Assembly: GCA_944326445.1 (NCBI GenBank)
Contig: CALVDZ010000004.1
Location: forward strand, 1 to 64,000
DNA: 64,000 nucleotides
Direction of reading: 5' to 3'
Origin: an uncultured Helicobacter sp.
Lineage (GTDB): Bacteria > Campylobacterota > Campylobacteria > Campylobacterales > Helicobacteraceae
Of the stretch, positions 41,179 to 50,360 are shown piece by piece; positions within the stretch are counted from its first letter, which is position 1; every line of letters starts with the position of its first letter. A program made the translations under genes and the position numbers. A model generated the notes under the pieces. It worked only from the letters and a program-made list of their open reading frames with translations. It did no database searches and was not told where the DNA came from.

Positions 41179-42129
41179 CTAAGCAATCAGAAAATCAAGG
41201 GCTGCCATACGCACGCACACGCCATTAGTTACCTGCTCGAGCACCTTGGAGCGCGGATCTTTGAGCACTTCATCATCGATATCGATATTGCGATGCACAG
41301 GTCCGGGGTGGAGGATAATGCAGGGGCTATCTCCCAAAATCTCTTTGGTAACACAAAAGCGCAAGGCGTAGTCTTTGAGCGAGCCATAAATGACTTGGTT
41401 ATGCCGTTCTGTCTGGGTGCGCAGACTCATAATCACATCGACTTCCTTGGCGATTGTGCGCAAATCATCGCTCGTGCGCAGCTCGCTCTGAGGCAGGAAG
41501 TGCGGCGGTGCTACCAAAATCACTTCCATACCAAAGCGTGTGAGCAATTCGAGATTGCTATTTGCCACGCGCGAGTTTATCACATCGCCCACGATGGCGA
41601 TTTTTTTGCCCCGTATAGAATCTAGGGGCGCGATGGGGGCGATATCGCTCCTGCCCTCCGTGGCGAGTAGCTCCTCAAGCCCAAAATGCTCCATGATAGT
41701 GAGCAAATCTAGCAGAGCTTGGGTGGGGTGGGAGTGCGCGCCATCGCCGCCATTGATGATGGGGCAATTGACTTGCGAGCTTAGGTAATACCCCGCGCCC
41801 GCGTTTTTGTGGCGTATGATGATGGCGTCTGGATTCATCGCGTTGAGATTGGCAGCGGTATCAGAGATCGTCTCGCCCTTAGAAGTCGAGCTGCGCGAGA
41901 CATCAAGGCGCAGGATATCGCCCCCGAGGTTTTTTACCGCTAGTTCGAAGCTTGAGAGGGTGCGCGTGGAGTTTTCAAAAAAAATCGTGATCACATTTTT
42001 GTGCTTTAGGGGGTGGTGCGTGGGGGTTTTGGAGGCTAGGAGCTGCTTATAATGCAAGGCATTGACAAAGAGCGTGAGAATCTCGGCAGTGCTAAAGTCG
42101 CTCGTGCGGATTAGATGGCGTGGTGGCAT
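41179..42129 (-). CDS. pyrB: Aspartate carbamoyltransferase catalytic subunit
   Basis: 316 residues. Carbamoyl-phosphate site FFENSTRTLSSFE, HPTQALLDLLT, and the C-terminal LHPGPVHRNIDID motif. First committed step of pyrimidine synthesis. No pyrI is adjacent. AAGGAGATTCT precedes the ATG, itself containing the AGATTCT word. It is followed upstream by capA with an 18-bp gap, probably one transcript. Confidence 0.97.
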   Translation of the reverse strand: MPPRHLIRTSDFSTAEILTLFVNALHYKQLLASKTPTHHPLKHKNVITIFFENSTRTLSSFELAVKNLGGDILRLDVSRSSTSKGETISDTAANLNAMNPDAIIIRHKNAGAGYYLSSQVNCPIINGGDGAHSHPTQALLDLLTIMEHFGLEELLATEGRSDIAPIAPLDSIRGKKIAIVGDVINSRVANSNLELLTRFGMEVILVAPPHFLPQSELRTSDDLRTIAKEVDVIMSLRTQTERHNQVIYGSLKDYALRFCVTKEILGDSPCIILHPGPVHRNIDIDDEVLKDPRSKVLEQVTNGVCVRMAALDFLIA

Positions 42130-42147
42130 AGAATCTCCTTATGTGGT

Positions 42148-43212
42148 TTATGGCTTGGGTGCTTTGCTCTGCTTGGCGGGCTTGTGGGCGAAGTTTGAGA
42201 ACAAAATGGCGTTGTAGTCTCGCTCGATTTTTTTATACTCTGGTAGGAGCGAGTTATCAAGCTTACTAAATGGATAGAGGCGGAAGTGCTTGCCTTGCGT
42301 AGAGTGCGTGTAGATGAGCTCGGATTGGATATCATCAAAGACGATTTTGCCCTCTTTATTTTTATGCAAACTAAGCCCAATAAGCGCGCCGATATTTTTG
42401 GCTAGCCCCCTTTGCCCCGAGAGGAAGTTCCCTAGGCTATACACGACAAAGGTGTTATCGATGATTTCAATGGGCTGAATCACGTGGGGGTGGTTGCCGA
42501 TGATGATATCTACGCCATTTTGAGCCAAAAAGCGCGCAAGATCGCGCTGCTCCTCACTCGGGCTATGCTCATACTCAATCCCCCAGTGCATTGAGACGAT
42601 GAGCAAATCCACCTTAGGGCGCACGGCTTTAATATCCTCTAGCAACATCTCTTTAGTATAGACATTTACGAGGTATTCCTTGCCTTTGGGGAGCGGGATA
42701 CCATTAGTCCCATAGGTATAAGCGAGCATTGTGTAGGTGATGCCATTTTTGTGCATTATGCGCGGCGTGGCGCGAGAGTGCGCACTCTCATAGCTCCCAG
42801 CAGTGAGCAGATCGCTCCTTTTAGATTCCATAGCGCGCCAATATTTTAGCATTGCGCGCACGCCTCTCTCGCCCTTATCAAGCGTGTGGTTATTAGCTAG
42901 GCTTATGAGGTTAAAGCCTAGTGCGAGCATAGAATCGCCAAATTCTTGAGGGGAGTTAAACGCTGGATAGGTGCTAAGCCCAAGCTCGCTGCCACCTAAA
43001 ATCGTCTCTTGATTGTAAAAGCGCACATCATAGGGCAAAAGAAGCGGGGCGATGGGCTCTAGCATAGGCGAGAAGTCAAAGCCACTCTCGGTGCGCGCGT
43101 CCTCATATACGCTTTTGTGCAGCAGCGCGTCGCCCACCATCACGATTTTTAGTGAATCTAATGCCAAAAGATGCGCCACACACACAATGCACAACAAAAA
43201 CGCTCTTACCAT
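42148..43212 (-). CDS. CapA-family (poly-gamma-glutamate synthesis-like) metallophosphatase
   Basis: 354 residues with an N-terminal signal peptide (AFLLCIVCVAHLLALDS). Family motifs: MVGDALLHKSV, SLANNHTLDKG, VSMHWGIEYEH and GNHPHVIQPIE. The fold is calcineurin-like; homologues occur widely outside capsule loci, and no capB/capC is nearby, so poly-gamma-glutamate synthesis is not implied. Predicted periplasmic. Confidence 0.85.
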   Translation of the reverse strand: MVRAFLLCIVCVAHLLALDSLKIVMVGDALLHKSVYEDARTESGFDFSPMLEPIAPLLLPYDVRFYNQETILGGSELGLSTYPAFNSPQEFGDSMLALGFNLISLANNHTLDKGERGVRAMLKYWRAMESKRSDLLTAGSYESAHSRATPRIMHKNGITYTMLAYTYGTNGIPLPKGKEYLVNVYTKEMLLEDIKAVRPKVDLLIVSMHWGIEYEHSPSEEQRDLARFLAQNGVDIIIGNHPHVIQPIEIIDNTFVVYSLGNFLSGQRGLAKNIGALIGLSLHKNKEGKIVFDDIQSELIYTHSTQGKHFRLYPFSKLDNSLLPEYKKIERDYNAILFSNFAHKPAKQSKAPKP

Positions 43213-43237
43213 CGCCGCCCTTTGTATAAATTGTGTA

Positions 43238-43243
43238 ATTATA
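43238..43243 (-). promoter_or_regulatory. Predicted -10 element for capA-pyrB
   Basis: Minus-strand TATAAT (GTTATAATTACAC) 26-31 bp upstream of the capA start. Confidence 0.55.
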
Positions 43244-43305
43244 ACACACGCAAAACCAAAGCTTTACTTTTTGAAAAACTTGCGCATAAGTTTAAAAATC
43301 TTTTA

Positions 43306-43362
43306 ACCTCCTATTTAGAAACTTATGTAAGACTTTAAGCACAAACACCAAAATTAGGAGGT
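43306..43362 (+). promoter_or_regulatory. Possible Shine-Dalgarno-sequestering hairpin in the gltA leader
   Basis: ACCTCCTA at 43,306-43,313 is the exact complement of TAGGAGGT at 43,355-43,362, the Shine-Dalgarno of gltA (ATG 43,368). If the transcript includes the upstream copy, the pair could occlude ribosome binding. The transcription start is not known, and the loop of about 41 nt is long. Confidence 0.35.
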
Positions 43363-43367
43363 AACTT

Positions 43368-44651
43368 ATGGGAACAATCACTCTCACCAACAACCAAACA
43401 AACGAAAGCTTTGAGTTTGAGCTCATTGATTGTAATCGCGGACCGCAGGCAGTGGATTTTTCTAAGCTCTTTGAGCGCACCAATATCTTTAGCTACGATC
43501 CGGGCTATGGAAGCACTGCAGGGTGCAAAAGCACGATAAGCTACATAGATGGCAAAAATAGCCAACTGCTCTATAAAGGTATCCCGATTGAGGACATTGT
43601 GGAGAAATACTCCTTTACCGATGTGTGCAAGCTGCTCATCACAGATTCATTGCCTAAGGATAAGCGCGAGTCTGATGAGTTTGATTTGGAGCTGCGCCAT
43701 AGGGGCTTTTTACACGAGGGGCTTGTCAATATCTTCCAAGCCTTCCCTGATAATGCCCACCCTATGGCAAACCTAAGCTCAGCAGTGGCGGCACTCTCGA
43801 CATTTTACTTTGAGCACAGAGATATGCAAAAAGAAGAAGATTATCAAACAATGGCGCGCCGAATCATCGCCAAAATCACGACTCTTGTAGCGTTTTCATA
43901 TCGCAACTCCGTGGGTGCGCCATTTATCTATCCAGATATCAATCGCTCGTATGTAGAGAATTTCCTCTATATGCTGCGCGCCTACCCACACGGCAAGCTA
44001 AAGCACACACTACAAGGCGAGCAGGAAATCACACCGCTAGAAGTGGAGGCACTCGACAAGCTTTTTAGCCTCCACGCTGATCACGGGCAAAACGCCTCTA
44101 CTACCACCGTGCGCAATGTCGCCTCGACGGGCGCGCATCCATATGCTGCGATCTCTGCGGGGATAAACGCGCTATGGGGCGCGGCACACGGCGGAGCAAA
44201 CGAAAAGGTGCTAGTCCAACTCGATGAGATTGGCGATGTCAATAATGTGGCAAAATTTGTTCAGAGGGCAAAGGATAAGAACGATCCATTTAGGCTAATG
44301 GGCTTTGGCCATAGGGTGTATAAGAGCTACGATCCACGCGCCAAGACGATTAAAAATCTCAAAGACGAGCTAGACAAAAAAGGTATCAAAATGGATCGTC
44401 GCTTAAGCGATATCGCCGAGAAACTCGAGGAAGTCGCGCTAAGTGATGACTACTTTAAGGCGCGAGGCTTGTATCCAAATGTGGATTTTTATAGCGGGAT
44501 TATCCTCACTGCGCTCAAAATCCCTGTATCGCTTTTCACGCCGATTTTTGTCATAGGTAGGATGCCGGGCTGGTGCGCGCAGCTCATCGAGCATGTCAAA
44601 GATCCCACCACACGTATCACACGCCCGCGCCAAGTGTATGTTGGCAAATAA
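43368..44651 (+). CDS. gltA: Citrate synthase
   Basis: 427-residue type II citrate synthase. Catalytic residues are seen in WGAAHGGANEKV (His), LMGFGHRVYKSYDPRA (His) and NVDFYSGI (Asp). N-terminal beta-rich domain with GYGSTAGCKSTISYIDG. Together with acnB (53,768-56,344) it feeds the branched citric-acid pathway of Helicobacter. Confidence 0.97.
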   Translation: MGTITLTNNQTNESFEFELIDCNRGPQAVDFSKLFERTNIFSYDPGYGSTAGCKSTISYIDGKNSQLLYKGIPIEDIVEKYSFTDVCKLLITDSLPKDKRESDEFDLELRHRGFLHEGLVNIFQAFPDNAHPMANLSSAVAALSTFYFEHRDMQKEEDYQTMARRIIAKITTLVAFSYRNSVGAPFIYPDINRSYVENFLYMLRAYPHGKLKHTLQGEQEITPLEVEALDKLFSLHADHGQNASTTTVRNVASTGAHPYAAISAGINALWGAAHGGANEKVLVQLDEIGDVNNVAKFVQRAKDKNDPFRLMGFGHRVYKSYDPRAKTIKNLKDELDKKGIKMDRRLSDIAEKLEEVALSDDYFKARGLYPNVDFYSGIILTALKIPVSLFTPIFVIGRMPGWCAQLIEHVKDPTTRITRPRQVYVGK

Positions 44652-46071
44652 GCTCGCCCCCTTGCGTGAATATAGCAAGGTTTATAAACCACTGCAGGAG
44701 CGCACAGAGGCGCTCCAAAGCCTCAAAAAAACCCTCCAAAAGTATGAACCCCAAATCCTAGAGGCACTGCAAAAAGATCTCCACAAGCATCCTAGTGAAT
44801 CTTTCCTCTCAGAATTGCTCCAAGTCTATAAGGAGCTAGAGTTTATGCTAAAGCACTTGCCCAAACTTATGCGCCCCAAGAAAGTCAAAACCCCGCTTAC
44901 GCATTTTGGCTCACAGAGTAGAATCTACCCACAAAGCTACGGACTCGTGCTCATCATCTCGCCTTGGAATTATCCGCTCAATCTCTCGCTAATTCCGCTT
45001 ATTGGTGCTATCGCTGGGGGTAATTGCGTCCTGCTAAAGCCTTCAGAATACAGCACGCACACTTCAGCATTGCTCGTGCGCATCATTAGTGAATCACTGC
45101 CAAAGCTCGCACAAGTGGTGCTAGGAGATAGCAAGGTGAGTGAATCTCTGCTTGAAGAGCAATTTGATTTGGTATTTTTTACTGGTAGCGTGCCTGTGGG
45201 GCGGATCGTAATGCAAAAGGCAGCTGCCCACCTCACGCCTGTAGTGCTAGAGCTAGGGGGCAAAAATCCCTGTATCATCACAAAGAGCGCGGATATTATG
45301 AGTGCTGCCAAAAAGATAGCGTGGGGGAAATTCCTCAATGCTGGGCAGACTTGCATAGCACCAGATTATCTACTCGTGCAAGAATGCGTGCTAGAGGAGT
45401 TTGTAGAGGCTCTTAAAAAATGGGTTAAAGAATTTTTTGGAGAAAATCCAAAGCAGAGTGAGAATTTTGGGCGCATCATCAGTGCGCGCCACTTCGCACG
45501 GATAGAATCTCTTATGTATCGGAGTTTGGAATATATGGATTCGCTCCCTACGAGTGCTCGCAATGTGCCAAAGACAGATTCTATAAAATTAGTCCTCGGT
45601 GGCGAGCTAGACGCCAAATCCCTCTATGTCGCACCCACGATTTTTATCCTGCCGCGTGATAGGACACACCCTCTCATGCAAGAAGAGATTTTCGCGCCCA
45701 TTGTGCCCATTATGCCTTTTAGGGAGCTTTCTGAATGTCTTGTCTTTAGTGCCCAATTCCCTAAGCCTTTGGCAAGCTATATTTTTACGCGAGATTCTAC
45801 AGAGAGAGAATTTTTCTTACAAAATTTTAGCTTTGGCAATGGCTGTGTGAATGACTGCGTAATGCAGGTGGCAAATCCGCATTTGCCCTTTGGCGGGATT
45901 GGCAGTAGCGGTATGGGAAGCTATCATGGCGTGCAGAGCTTTAGGACTTTTACCCATCAAAAAAGCGTGCTAGAAAATCATTTTGAGATTGCGCTACGCT
46001 ATCCGCCATTTAGGGACAAGCTCTTTGGGATAGATTTTAAGAAAATTTGTAAATTTGTAATGAGATTTTAG
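44638..46071 (+). CDS. Aldehyde dehydrogenase (class 3-like)
   Basis: 477 residues from ATG 44638, overlapping the gltA end by 14 bp. ALDH motifs: LIISPWNYPLNLSL, LKPSEYSTHTS, FFTGSVPVGRIV, the glutamate in LELGGKNPCII and catalytic Cys in NAGQTCIAPDYLL. The C-terminal LPFGGIGSSGMGSYHG is the membrane-associated ALDH3 family type. Substrate unknown, probably fatty or aromatic aldehydes. Confidence 0.93.
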   Translation: MLANKLAPLREYSKVYKPLQERTEALQSLKKTLQKYEPQILEALQKDLHKHPSESFLSELLQVYKELEFMLKHLPKLMRPKKVKTPLTHFGSQSRIYPQSYGLVLIISPWNYPLNLSLIPLIGAIAGGNCVLLKPSEYSTHTSALLVRIISESLPKLAQVVLGDSKVSESLLEEQFDLVFFTGSVPVGRIVMQKAAAHLTPVVLELGGKNPCIITKSADIMSAAKKIAWGKFLNAGQTCIAPDYLLVQECVLEEFVEALKKWVKEFFGENPKQSENFGRIISARHFARIESLMYRSLEYMDSLPTSARNVPKTDSIKLVLGGELDAKSLYVAPTIFILPRDRTHPLMQEEIFAPIVPIMPFRELSECLVFSAQFPKPLASYIFTRDSTEREFFLQNFSFGNGCVNDCVMQVANPHLPFGGIGSSGMGSYHGVQSFRTFTHQKSVLENHFEIALRYPPFRDKLFGIDFKKICKFVMRF

Positions 46072-46150
46072 AATCTAACATAGATGGGAGAAGCGCGGTA
46101 TTTGTGGCTATGTGGGTAGATGATGGCGCAAAAAATGGCGAGAATAATGC

Positions 46151-46156
46151 TATAAT
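46151..46156 (+). promoter_or_regulatory. Predicted -10 element with a long leader
   Basis: TATAAT in GCTATAATCCGC, 165-170 bp upstream of the TDT-transporter ATG. The gap 46,072-46,320 has no convincing gene; a long leader or small RNA is possible. Confidence 0.5.
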
Positions 46157-46320
46157 CCGCTCGGATTTTACATGGCGTTTGTCTAAATCGCAACACATAG
46201 CAAAAACTAGCGAGATTGCACAGAATCTAGGCTGCTGGGACGCTCTTAACGCAAAGATTTATCACAAACAAACCACCTACAATCCAAACAATCAGAACAA
46301 TACAAAATCAGGAGTTGGGT

Positions 46321-47252
46321 ATGTTTGAGAAGTTTCCCATTATGTTTTTTGCCGTTATTATGGGGCTGTGTGGGTTTATCCTAGCGACTTTGGAGCTAGG
46401 TGTGGTTGTAGAGAGTAATGTCGCGTTTATGGTGTCTGAAGCCTTGCGATGGGTGTGCTTGGGGCTTTTTGTGGTTTTTGTGCTCTGCTATGGGCTTAAA
46501 ATCTTAAGCGCGATAGAATCTGTGCGAGCCGAGCTCCACCACCCCATAAAGATTAATTTTTTTGCGACTTTTTCTATCTCGCTTTTGCTCCTTGCCAAGC
46601 TTTTTGAGCGATACGCGCTTGCCTATGATGTGCTCTTTTTCTCTGGGCTCGTGCTGCAGACTTTTCTCACTTTTTATGTGGTTGCTTTTTGGATACGCAA
46701 CAATATGGAGCTAAAGCACTCTAACCCCGCGTGGTTTATCCCCATAGTGGGCAATATCATCGTGGTGGCAGCGGGGAAAAGTGAGTTTGGGTTTTTGTGG
46801 TATTACTTTGATATTGCGATGTTTTTTATCTCGTGCTTTTTATCATCATCTTTTATAGAATCCTCTTCCACGATCAGCTCGCCCAAAAGTTTATCCCCAC
46901 GCTTTTTATTATGCTCGCACCGCCTAGTATGGGCTTTAGCACCTATATCAAGCTTGAGGGCTATGATTTTTTCGCACAATTCCTCTTTAGCGTTATGCTC
47001 TTTTTTGTGTTTTTGTTTTTCTTTTTGTATAAGAGTTTTTTAAAGCTCAAGTTTTTCCTATCGTGGTGGGCTTTTACCTTCCCTAGTGCTGCGGTAGTGA
47101 TGGCGGTGTTTAAGATGTATGAGCTTATGCCACAATCCTCATCGTGGCTGTATCTAGGCGTGTTTTTGTATGTGTGCTTGTGCGTGATAATGTGTATCGT
47201 GAGCTTTTTCACACTTAGGGGGATTATGGATAGGAGTGTTTTTGAGGATTGA
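46321..47252 (+). pseudogene. TDT-family (TehA/SLAC1-like) C4-dicarboxylate/anion transporter, frameshifted at a T6 run
   Basis: The N-terminal frame from ATG 46321 carries about six hydrophobic helices with the family pattern FEKFPIMFFAVIMGLCGF and SNPAWFIPIVGNIIVV. It shifts at the T6 run 46,822-46,827. The remaining helices (LFIIIFYRILFHDQLAQKF...LAPPSMGFSTY...FPSAAVVMA) are in the next frame. One added T would give a 310-residue protein with FFYLVLFII across the junction. Could be a true mutation, slippage switching or a sequence error. Confidence 0.8.
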
Positions 47253-47323
47253 GCGTATGGGGCTGTATTTGCGCCTATGCTTGCGGCGTTAGAATCTCAC
47301 AAACTTCACAAGGAGGCATTAGA

Positions 47324-47536
47324 ATGCTAAAAAATATCTTTCTCTTTTATCGCGATGGGTTTAAAAATATGAAGCTAGGCAAAACGCTGTGGCTTGTGAT
47401 TGTTATCAAGCTCATAGTGATTTTTGCCATTATCAAGGTTTTTATCTATGGAGGGGGCTTGCGTGATTTTGGTAGCGCGCAGGCAAAAAGCGCGTTTGTG
47501 CTGCAAAATCTCACACAAGAGAAACACAACAAATAG
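47324..47536 (+). CDS. DUF4492 small membrane protein
   Basis: 70 residues with one hydrophobic helix (LWLVIVIKLIVIFAIIKVFI) and the start MLKNIFLFYRDGFKNMKLGK that defines DUF4492. AAGGAGG precedes the ATG. It is placed 8 bp before cydA, the position in which this family is usually found in epsilonproteobacteria and Bacteroidetes, suggesting a small subunit or assembly role like CydX. That role is inferred. Confidence 0.85.
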   Translation: MLKNIFLFYRDGFKNMKLGKTLWLVIVIKLIVIFAIIKVFIYGGGLRDFGSAQAKSAFVLQNLTQEKHNK

Positions 47537-47544
47537 GAGGGAGT

Positions 47545-49143
47545 ATGGATCTTAGCGTTGATTGGAGTAGGGCGCAGTTTGGGCTCACGGCGATTTATCA
47601 TTTTTTGTTTGTGCCGCTGACTTTGGGGCTCTCGTTTATCGTGGCGATTATGGAGAGTATCTATGTGAGGACGGGGCGAGAGGAGTGGCGCACTATCACC
47701 AAATTTTGGCTCACGCTTTTTGGGATAAATTTCGCTATCGGCGTGGCGACAGGCATCATTATGGAATTTGAGTTTGGCACGAATTGGGCGAATTACTCGT
47801 GGTTTGTGGGCGATATTTTTGGCGCGCCCTTGGCGATTGAGGGGATTGTGGCGTTTTTTTTGGAGGCGACATTTTTTGCTGTGATGTTTTTTGGCTGGGA
47901 TAGGGTTTCTAAACGCTTTCATCTCATCTCCACTTGGCTTGTAGCCATTGGGAGCAATCTCAGCGCGTTTTGGATACTCGTGGCAAATGGCTGGATGCAA
48001 TACCCCGTGGGCACGATATTTAATCCCGATACCGCGCGCAATGAGATGGCAAGCTTCCTAGAAGTCGTCCTCTCGCCCGTGGCGGTTTCGAAGTTTTTAC
48101 ACACAGTGGCGAGCGGCTATGTGATCTCCGCACTCTTTGTGATGGGCGTGAGCGCGTGGTATCTACTTAGAGGCAGGCACACTCTCGCGGCAAAAAAGAG
48201 CCTCATCATCGGTGCGAGCTTTGGCTTTGTTACCTCGATATTTTTGTTTTTTAGCGGCGATGAGAGTGCGTATCAGGTAGCCCAAAAGCAGCCTATGAAA
48301 CTCGCGGCTATGGAGGGAATCTATGAGGGCGAGCACAGAGCCTCACTCGTAGCCTTTGGGATACTCAATCCCGACAAAAAGCCCGGAGATGCGCAACCTA
48401 CCTTTCTTTTTGACATAAGCATTCCCTACGCGCTCTCAATCCTTGGCAAGCGAGATTCACAGGGCTTTGTCGCGGGGATAAACGACTTGCTCTATGGCAA
48501 TGAGGAGCACGGCATCGTGCCCCTAGATACGCGCATAGCAAATGGCAAACGTGCGCTCGAGGCACTAAAGAGCTACAAACTCGCTAAAGAGCAGGGCGAC
48601 ACACTCGCGATGAGCGAGCATAGGAGTATCTTACAATCCCATATGAAAGACTTTGGCTATGGGTATTTAGAATCTAGCGAGCAAGCCGTGCCGCCTATTG
48701 CCATAACCTTTTATAGCTTCCATCTTATGGTGGCGTTGGGGAGCTTGTTTTTTGTGCTTTTTATCGTGGTGCTCTATCTCTCGATGGCAAATGATATCAC
48801 GCGCTTTAAGAAGATTCTGTGGCTATGTATCATCGCTGTGCCCTTTGGGTATATCGCAGCGGAGGCTGGGTGGATCGTGGCTGAAGTGGGACGGCAGCCC
48901 TGGGCGATACAGGATCTTATGCCCGTGCATATCGCCGCGACAAATCTCTCACACACCAATGTGCAGGTTTCCTTTTTTATCTTTCTCGCACTCTTTAGCA
49001 CCTTGCTCATCGCCGAGCTTGGCATTATGACTAGACAGATAAAAAAGGGCTTTGGCACAGAATCTAGCGCAAACTTTGGCGCAGAATCTGGCGTGCGCTC
49101 AAACACAAAACCAATAAGCGCAAAACCAACAAAGGAGCGATGA
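47545..49143 (+). CDS. cydA: Cytochrome bd-type quinol oxidase subunit I
   Basis: 532-residue membrane subunit carrying hemes b558, b595 and d. His19 (AIYHFLFVPLTLG) and the axial His in KFLHTVASGYV are visible; the quinol-binding loop region follows at about 250-380. The helix IAVPFGYIAAEAGWIVAEVGRQPW is diagnostic. AGGAGGGAG precedes the ATG. The C-terminal tail (GTESSANFGAESGVRSNTKPIS) carries AGAATCT words. Gives oxygen reduction at high affinity, with menaquinol as the likely donor. Confidence 0.96.
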   Translation: MDLSVDWSRAQFGLTAIYHFLFVPLTLGLSFIVAIMESIYVRTGREEWRTITKFWLTLFGINFAIGVATGIIMEFEFGTNWANYSWFVGDIFGAPLAIEGIVAFFLEATFFAVMFFGWDRVSKRFHLISTWLVAIGSNLSAFWILVANGWMQYPVGTIFNPDTARNEMASFLEVVLSPVAVSKFLHTVASGYVISALFVMGVSAWYLLRGRHTLAAKKSLIIGASFGFVTSIFLFFSGDESAYQVAQKQPMKLAAMEGIYEGEHRASLVAFGILNPDKKPGDAQPTFLFDISIPYALSILGKRDSQGFVAGINDLLYGNEEHGIVPLDTRIANGKRALEALKSYKLAKEQGDTLAMSEHRSILQSHMKDFGYGYLESSEQAVPPIAITFYSFHLMVALGSLFFVLFIVVLYLSMANDITRFKKILWLCIIAVPFGYIAAEAGWIVAEVGRQPWAIQDLMPVHIAATNLSHTNVQVSFFIFLALFSTLLIAELGIMTRQIKKGFGTESSANFGAESGVRSNTKPISAKPTKER

Positions 49144-50258
49144 TGTTTTTTGGCTTAAGTCATAGCGATTTGCAAGTGTATTGGTGGGTGATACAAAGCC
49201 TTTTGGGCGGTTTGCTCGTGTTTATGTTTTTTGTGCAGGGCGGGCAGGGGCTTATTGATAGGCTTTCACGCAATGAGGAGGAAAAAACCCTGCTCATCAC
49301 TTGCCTTGGGCGCAAATGGGAGCTTGGATTCACGACTTTGGTGCTCTTTGGCGGGGCGGCGTTCGCGGCGTTTCCGCTCTTTTATAGCACGAGCTTTGGC
49401 GGGGCGTATTGGGTGTGGCTAGCGATTTTGTTTTGCTTTATCATTCAGGCGGTGAGCTATGAGTATCGCAAAAAGCAGGGCAATCTCTTGGGCGCAAAAA
49501 CCTATGAGGTGTTTTTAAAAATCAATGGGATTTTGGGCGTGTTTCTCATAGGCGTGGCGGTAAGCACATTTTTTAGTGGTTCAGCCTTTAGGCTAGATTC
49601 ACAAAATTTCGTCGTGTGGGAGGGGGAGTGGCGCGGGCTAGAGCAGCTCAAAAATCCCTTTAACTACCTGCTTGGCTTTGCGCTCGTGTTTGTGAGCAGA
49701 ATCCTAGCTGATAGTTATTTTATCAACGCCATTGGGCTAGATTCTATACGCCACAGGGCGCGCAGGGATATCCTCATCAACACGATTTTTTTCTTGCCGT
49801 TTTTCTTGGGATTTTTGGCGTGGATTTGTCTCAAAAGCGGCTTTGGAGTGAGTGAAAATGGCGTGGTGGAGATGGTGCCTCATCTGTATTTTCACAATTT
49901 TGTGCAAAACCCGCTTATTCTTATCCTGCTACTGCTTGGCGTGTGTGGCGTGCTGGCGGGGATTTATCAGAGTATCAAGGGCACGCGGGGGATTTTCGCG
50001 CTTGGTGCGGGCGTGGTGCTAGCAGTGATGGCGGTGTTTTTGAATGTGGGGCTTGGGAAGAGCGCGTTTTATCCCTCTAGCTCGCATTTGCAGAGCTCGC
50101 TTACTATCGCTAATGCGAGTTCGAGCTACTACACACTGAGTGTGATGGCGTATGTGAGCTTGGTGATACCATTTGTGCTAGCCTATATCGTGTATGTGTG
50201 GCGCGCTATGGATGCTCAAAAACTCACGGATAAGGACTTGGAGGGGCATTCGTATTAG
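49140..50258 (+). CDS. cydB: Cytochrome bd-type quinol oxidase subunit II
   Basis: 372 residues, about eight helices, GGLLVFMFFVQGGQGLI near the N-terminus. It overlaps cydA (ATGATG within CGATGATG). The last codons, GAGGGGCATTCGTAT, read EGHSY and coincide with the left end of a degenerate family A repeat. The stop lies directly after. Confidence 0.95.
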   Translation: MMFFGLSHSDLQVYWWVIQSLLGGLLVFMFFVQGGQGLIDRLSRNEEEKTLLITCLGRKWELGFTTLVLFGGAAFAAFPLFYSTSFGGAYWVWLAILFCFIIQAVSYEYRKKQGNLLGAKTYEVFLKINGILGVFLIGVAVSTFFSGSAFRLDSQNFVVWEGEWRGLEQLKNPFNYLLGFALVFVSRILADSYFINAIGLDSIRHRARRDILINTIFFLPFFLGFLAWICLKSGFGVSENGVVEMVPHLYFHNFVQNPLILILLLLGVCGVLAGIYQSIKGTRGIFALGAGVVLAVMAVFLNVGLGKSAFYPSSSHLQSSLTIANASSSYYTLSVMAYVSLVIPFVLAYIVYVWRAMDAQKLTDKDLEGHSY

Positions 50259-50360
50259 GTTTTTGCAGGGCATTGGGCTTGCCGAGACAAGGGAGTTTGG
50301 CTTGTGCGCAAAGTGTAGTTTTTTAGCAAATGCAGTTTCTCTCGTAAATCTTAAAATGCC
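50244..50360 (+). repeat. Degenerate family A repeat beginning in the last codons of cydB
   Basis: GGGCATTC at 50,244-50,251 and AAAATGCC at 50,353-50,360, with GGGCTTGCCGAGACAAGGGAG, and TTTCTCTCGTAAATCTTAAAATGCC matching the right-hand arm of other copies. The left end overlaps the GHS codons of cydB, the same frame as in the other two genes. Confidence 0.55.

Noticed and set aside
42148..43212. A poly-gamma-glutamate capsule locus
   Set aside because: Only the CapA-like metallophosphatase is present; no capB/capC neighbours.
46104..46328. 74-codon frame before the TDT transporter
   Set aside because: It spans a good TATAAT promoter and has no family resemblance; more likely a leader region.
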